64,000 nucleotides of DNA from an uncultured bacterium (GTDB lineage: Bacteria; Bacillota; Clostridia; Lachnospirales; Lachnospiraceae): contig CANCXX010000016.1 in NCBI GenBank assembly GCA_947381965.1, positions 25,370 through 89,369 on the forward strand, given 5' to 3'. The translations under genes and the position numbers were made by a program. The notes beneath the pieces are model-generated. The model was not told the DNA's origin, ran no database searches, and worked only from the letters and a program-made list of their open reading frames with translations. This document shows, in pieces, positions 61,001 to 64,000 of this stretch (position 1 is the first letter of the stretch; the number at the start of each line of letters is the position of its first letter).

Positions 61001-63912
61001 GGGGACAGGAAATTTCCAACCTCTTTTTCGACACAAATGAGCTTCCCATACTAAGTTCCAGGTACCATTGTGCCGGTTTTCTGTATGAATATGACGATAA
61101 AGGAAACCGGATTGATATCCGTTATCAGAATACAGACGGCTCCCTGATGGTACGCAGCGATTTAGGATATGCACATGTTACCAGAGAATATGATTCCGCG
61201 GGAAATGTGGTCAAATCCAACTACTACGATGCAAAGGAGCTTCCCACTACATGTAAGGAGGGCGGATATGCTTCTTATCAGTCGGTCTACACCGACGGCA
61301 ACTGGACGGAGTCCCGTTATTTTGACGCACAGGGAAATCTTATGCTGCGAAAGGATAGCGGATATGCCATCATCACTCTCCAATATGATGAATTTGGGCA
61401 ACGGATTTCCGAATTTTACTATGATACTGATAACCAGCCTGTTATCAGCTCCAAATTTCAGTGCGCCGGCAATGTAAGCGAATTTGATCAGCTGGGAAAT
61501 AACACCGACATCAGATATTTATCTCCTGATGGTTCTCTGATGGTCCGCAGGGACTATGGATATGCCCACGAGCACAGAGAATACGACCTGCTTGGCAACA
61601 AGATAAAAGAATCATACTATGACTCCAAAGAACATCCTGTTACATGTAAAGAGGGCGGTTTTGCATCCTATGAAAACAAATATGAAAATGGGAAATGTAT
61701 GGAAACACGTTACTACGATACCCAAGGCAATCTGACCCTCCATAACGAATATGGCTATGCAGTCAGAAAGCTTGCTTATGATGAACATGGACAGACCATT
61801 TCCTCTTACTACTATGACACAAACCACCTGCCCGTTGTAAGCTCCAAGTACCACTGTGCCGGTTTTGAATATAACTATGATATCCTTGGAAACGAAACAG
61901 ATATACGGTATGTGGACCAAAATGGCAAACCCATGATACGTAACGACCTGGGGTATGCCCAGTACCATAAAGAATATGATTTGCTGGGCAATGTTGTCAA
62001 AGCCACTTACCTGGACACGGAAGGAAAACCTGTCATAAGAAAAGAACGGGGATATGCTTCCTGTGAAAACCGCTATGAAAACGGAAGGCTGACAGAAGAG
62101 CAGTACTTTGACACACAAAATAATCTGGTTTTAAGAAAAGATACCGGGTATGCCATTCTGACCCGTCAGTACAATGACCATGGGGATTGTATTTCAGAAT
62201 TTTATTTTGACACCAAACGGCGGCCTGTTATCAGCTCAAAATATTATTGCGCCGGCGTTCAGTATACCTATGACGACCGGGGAAACAAAACCGATAGCCG
62301 TTACATAGGGACAGATAACGCTCCCCTAATCCGAAGGGACCTGGGATATGCCCATGCCCACATGGAATATGATCATTTGGACAATCACATACTTGAATCC
62401 TATTTTGATGTTGAAGGGAATCCCACCGTATGGAAAAAAGGCGGGTTTGCCTCCTGTGAATTTCAATATGACGAAAATGGACGCGACGTAGAATCACGTT
62501 ATTATGATATTGAGGGCAATCCCATACTGAGAAAAGATACCGGATATGCCAGTATCACTTCCCAATATGACTCATTTGGCCTGCTGGCTTCCCAGTCCTT
62601 TTATGGCAGCTATGGTCAGCCGATTATCAGTACCGAATACCACTGCGCCGGCTTCCAGTTTGCTTATGATGAAAGAGGCAACCGAACTGACAGCTGGTAT
62701 CTGGGTCTTGATGGCAGCTATATTCTGCGCAGCGATTTGGGATATGCACACAGCCATATGGAATACGACCGTCAGGATAACCAGATTCAGAGAGCTTATT
62801 TTGATACAGATGATAATCCCACAGCAAAAAAAGAAGGCGGATATGCTTTCTGTGAAAACACTTACAAAAACGGAAAATGGATGGAAGGAAAATATTTTGA
62901 CGCCCAGCACAATCCGGTCCTTTGTAAGGATACCGGATATGCTTCCATAGTCATTGAATATGATGCCCTCGGCCAGGATATTGCCGAATATTACTATGGC
63001 ATCAACTCCCAGCCTATTATCAGTTCCAAACACGGCTGCGCCATCCGCCAGTTTAAATACGACTCATCCGGCAATCAGACCGATATCATGTTTGCCGGCG
63101 CCGACGGCTCCTTAATGACCCGGAGTGATACAGGGTATGCCTGGATACACAAAGAGTTTGACGCCTGGGGAAATAAAACAGAAGAATCTTATTGGGACAG
63201 CGCCAAAGCGCCTGCCTCCTGCAGCGATGGCGGGTATGCCTCCTTACGAAATGAATACAGTGACACTGGCAAGTTAATTCGTTCCCAGTATTTTGACGAA
63301 CAGGGAAATCCTGTTTTGCGAAACGACACCGGATATGCCTCCACCGCTTATACCTATGATGAATATAACCAGACCGCTTCCCTTTCCTACTATGACGCAG
63401 ACGGGCAGCCAGCTATCAGCCCGAAATATTTCTGTGCAGGCTTTGCATACAATTATGATGAAAAGGGAAACGATACCTATTACTGGTACAATGGTCCGGA
63501 CCAGAAAAAAATAATGCGGGAAGACCTGGGAGCCGCTCTGCATTTCAAAGCCTTCAATGCTTACAACAACCTGACCTGGGATGCCTACTATGATTCTGAT
63601 TTAAATCTGGTAATGCGAAAGGACCTGGGCTATGCCGGCATATCCTACACCTACAACGGCACTCATATAAGTGAGAAAAAGTATACGGACACTGAAAGAG
63701 CGCCTGTTATGTACAAAGACCTTGGCTATGCCATCTGCAGATATGAGTATAACCAACAGGAGCAGCTTGTTTCCGAAACCTATTACGATGAAAAGCAGCA
63801 GCCTGTCAATAATAAATATGGCTATGCAGTGATAAGATATGAATATGCCCCTTCCGGCATCATCGAAAAACGTATATACCTTGACAAAGACGGAGAAATA
63901 GTAGAAAGATAA
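58081..63912 (+). CDS. Giant three-helix-anchored protein with YD-like tandem repeats
   Basis: 1943 residues; AAGGAGG before ATG 58081. N-terminal helices at about 31-49, 59-80 and 118-139; with an inside N-terminus the remaining 1800 residues are outside. Residues 140 to about 595 are irregular repeats plus a Ser/Ala-rich low-complexity stretch (about 475-560). From about 598 to the end run about forty units of around 33 residues with the plan GYA-x-YD-x-G-x-YYD-x-G-P, which resembles RHS/YD repeats. In the central part four units form a 131-residue super-repeat, one of the four holding the conserved Cys of HCAGF. There is no toxin tip, LPXTG or wall-binding domain. Likely a long surface fibre or adhesin; function not established. 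Confidence 0.8.
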   Translation: MFKRFTDVLKTCWKESKNSNNQEKTQVTWNNIAGLLTSIIGLMGYIYISPGSAESQGNSAILIIAKIVFWILILNIIRELLHFPFLQPFLHFLKAMGLQTFKTSSLRLRTFYHKSRTGFFLSTGIFLILIFLLITAFCRFYHKTEYFASVTEIYGLPAGIGAPLSASERKERASYWKIENYAFAGRMELTREDSYRQPELMRQYSTAYSMEFFQPPARIVYNYTTDQGRQEPSQISYYDYNGKQLLVLSKNAHDRFEITSYSADDQPQLLNSTLMRIPEEQTVEKSAASQLEVVYNTDGLPEMRRLSPYIYNLYGVNGERYTYNGEKQLTELCYLDINGNPICNKLGIMTVTFEYKENGQLGSICYYGDKDKQEATEGFQGVFSEKFSYNDNGNLIERKQLNRKNDWQFDSNDVYIYRYDYKNGALVQETFLGFNDEPVKDKRLQSHTVSFSKEKSDGTHILSISLDCAGNSLEEEAYVMEDSDITDSDSSASYTASDPSLVETVLSGADAMPVALAGRNTTWMPAFQETAAAKRSGIQDRQTNPSFNSSAASSPASDEDDEFTRNYSYIRHTINKEGNISKISYHDAEGNPAFCEDGYAVKNLEYDDQFRILSESYLGTDGQPGQADGGYSQVKYTYGSDPLDKATVIEYLDRNGNLTLNTKLGYAYIHYDRPDQGRRIIRSYYDASGMLISLSKYGYAIMEQLYDERGFKIQESYYDTKRNPTCRKDYRIAEIHYEYADNGNQTRIWYNDVSGQPANRFDTGYAVIYQEFEAGRLTSKRYEGWQDQTFKPVPDKTTGASATHYIYSFGQKMEERYFDESGAPVLRTDIGCAVQRYTYDNSTGRLSSRHYFDTDDQPVISSKYHCAGFQYEYNNKGKQVATLYLGTDGEPIIRSDLGYARVNSEYDSRGNEIKVCYFDAQGKPALWKEGGYASRENTYENGRLTKVCYFDTQGNLTLRKDYGYAVETYTYDERGQEISNLFFDTNELPILSSRYHCAGFLYEYDDKGNRIDIRYQNTDGSLMVRSDLGYAHVTREYDSAGNVVKSNYYDAKELPTTCKEGGYASYQSVYTDGNWTESRYFDAQGNLMLRKDSGYAIITLQYDEFGQRISEFYYDTDNQPVISSKFQCAGNVSEFDQLGNNTDIRYLSPDGSLMVRRDYGYAHEHREYDLLGNKIKESYYDSKEHPVTCKEGGFASYENKYENGKCMETRYYDTQGNLTLHNEYGYAVRKLAYDEHGQTISSYYYDTNHLPVVSSKYHCAGFEYNYDILGNETDIRYVDQNGKPMIRNDLGYAQYHKEYDLLGNVVKATYLDTEGKPVIRKERGYASCENRYENGRLTEEQYFDTQNNLVLRKDTGYAILTRQYNDHGDCISEFYFDTKRRPVISSKYYCAGVQYTYDDRGNKTDSRYIGTDNAPLIRRDLGYAHAHMEYDHLDNHILESYFDVEGNPTVWKKGGFASCEFQYDENGRDVESRYYDIEGNPILRKDTGYASITSQYDSFGLLASQSFYGSYGQPIISTEYHCAGFQFAYDERGNRTDSWYLGLDGSYILRSDLGYAHSHMEYDRQDNQIQRAYFDTDDNPTAKKEGGYAFCENTYKNGKWMEGKYFDAQHNPVLCKDTGYASIVIEYDALGQDIAEYYYGINSQPIISSKHGCAIRQFKYDSSGNQTDIMFAGADGSLMTRSDTGYAWIHKEFDAWGNKTEESYWDSAKAPASCSDGGYASLRNEYSDTGKLIRSQYFDEQGNPVLRNDTGYASTAYTYDEYNQTASLSYYDADGQPAISPKYFCAGFAYNYDEKGNDTYYWYNGPDQKKIMREDLGAALHFKAFNAYNNLTWDAYYDSDLNLVMRKDLGYAGISYTYNGTHISEKKYTDTERAPVMYKDLGYAICRYEYNQQEQLVSETYYDEKQQPVNNKYGYAVIRYEYAPSGIIEKRIYLDKDGEIVER
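60772..63526 (+). repeat. Seven super-repeats of 393-396 bp in the giant gene
   Basis: Units start at 60772, 61165, 61558, 61951, 62344, 62740 and 63133; the spacing is 393 bp except one of 396. Each encodes four subunits of 32-34 residues (GYAH-x-EYD; GYAS-x-Y; GYAI-x-YD; CAG-x-YD). All lengths are multiples of three, so copy number can change without breaking the frame. Divergence between units is high, so this is an old array. Confidence 0.88.
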
Positions 63913-64000
63913 ATTCAGAAACTTAAAAGGTCTTTCCATGCCAGAAGAGGCTGTAAAAAATCTTGTGTCTATGGATGAAAAATCTTTATTGATATGAATC

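Noticed and set aside
58081-63912. RHS polymorphic toxin
   Set aside because: No variable C-terminal toxin domain, no RHS core hallmark (DPxG-like cleavage motif) and no immunity gene visible downstream.
63913-64000. Small frame MPEEAVKNL... at 63938 after the giant gene
   Set aside because: Only 19 codons, weak ribosome site, runs to the window edge; not supportable.

Overview
The window looks like chromosome of an anaerobic Firmicute, most likely family Lachnospiraceae. The basis is moderate GC with AT-rich intergenic DNA, strong AGGAGG-type ribosome sites before most genes, near-consensus sigma-A promoters, acidic membrane-anchored wall hydrolases, and gene families common in gut Clostridia (BlaI, LytTR, MBOAT/SGNH pairs, VTC/DUF4956/CotH). 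No tRNA, rRNA, CRISPR array, prophage or transposase gene was seen. Genus and species cannot be named from this sequence alone.

Layout. 1-7.1 kb: a GH25 muramidase cut by the left edge, a small zinc-ribbon protein, a two-gene SMR-type transporter, a BlaI-family repressor and a membrane-anchored SGNH-like protein. 7.2-15.2 kb (leftward): an SGNH partner, an MBOAT O-acyltransferase, a polytopic GT-C-like gene broken by one in-frame TAG, and a membrane-anchored GH78 rhamnosidase. 15.3-21.3 kb (rightward): a polytopic membrane protein, a VTC polyphosphate-polymerase/DUF4956/CotH-kinase trio, and a radical SAM-SPASM enzyme. 21.4-27.8 kb (leftward): an FAD oxidoreductase, a Sel1-repeat protein, an unknown membrane protein and a sulfatase. 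27.9-39.9 kb (leftward): a long glycan operon with two GT-C-like proteins, three GT2s, a sugar aminotransferase and two FAD enzymes, ending in a second VTC gene; a second DUF4956 gene follows a terminator. 40-45 kb: an SGNH lipoprotein, a GtrB-like GT2, an unknown exported protein and an unusual AraC regulator. 45.2-57.8 kb (leftward): UDP-GlcA epimerase, Ugd, a frameshifted (poly-G) membrane protein, a LytTR regulator, RfbD, an AmmeMemoRadiSam pair separated by small tandem ORFs, a GT2, RfbG, RfbH, DUF2304 and a GT2. 58-64 kb (rightward): a 1943-residue repeat protein anchored by three membrane helices.

Taken together the region builds and edits a cell-surface glycan. Nucleotide-sugar enzymes (Ugd, epimerase, RfbD, RfbG, RfbH, aminotransferase) supply precursors, GT2s probably charge polyprenyl phosphate, GT-C-like membrane proteins transfer sugars outside, and MBOAT/SGNH proteins O-acetylate. 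Extracellular hydrolases (GH25, GH78, sulfatase) act outside the membrane.

The least explained items are: (a) the duplicated VTC/DUF4956 module, one copy with CotH; (b) a 211-bp self-complementary element present twice, each time 34-35 bp ahead of a leftward gene; (c) a G9 tract that puts a membrane protein out of frame; (d) tandem 42-44-residue ORFs inside the AmmeMemoRadiSam gene set; (e) the giant hierarchical repeat protein; and (f) the amber codon inside the GT-C gene.
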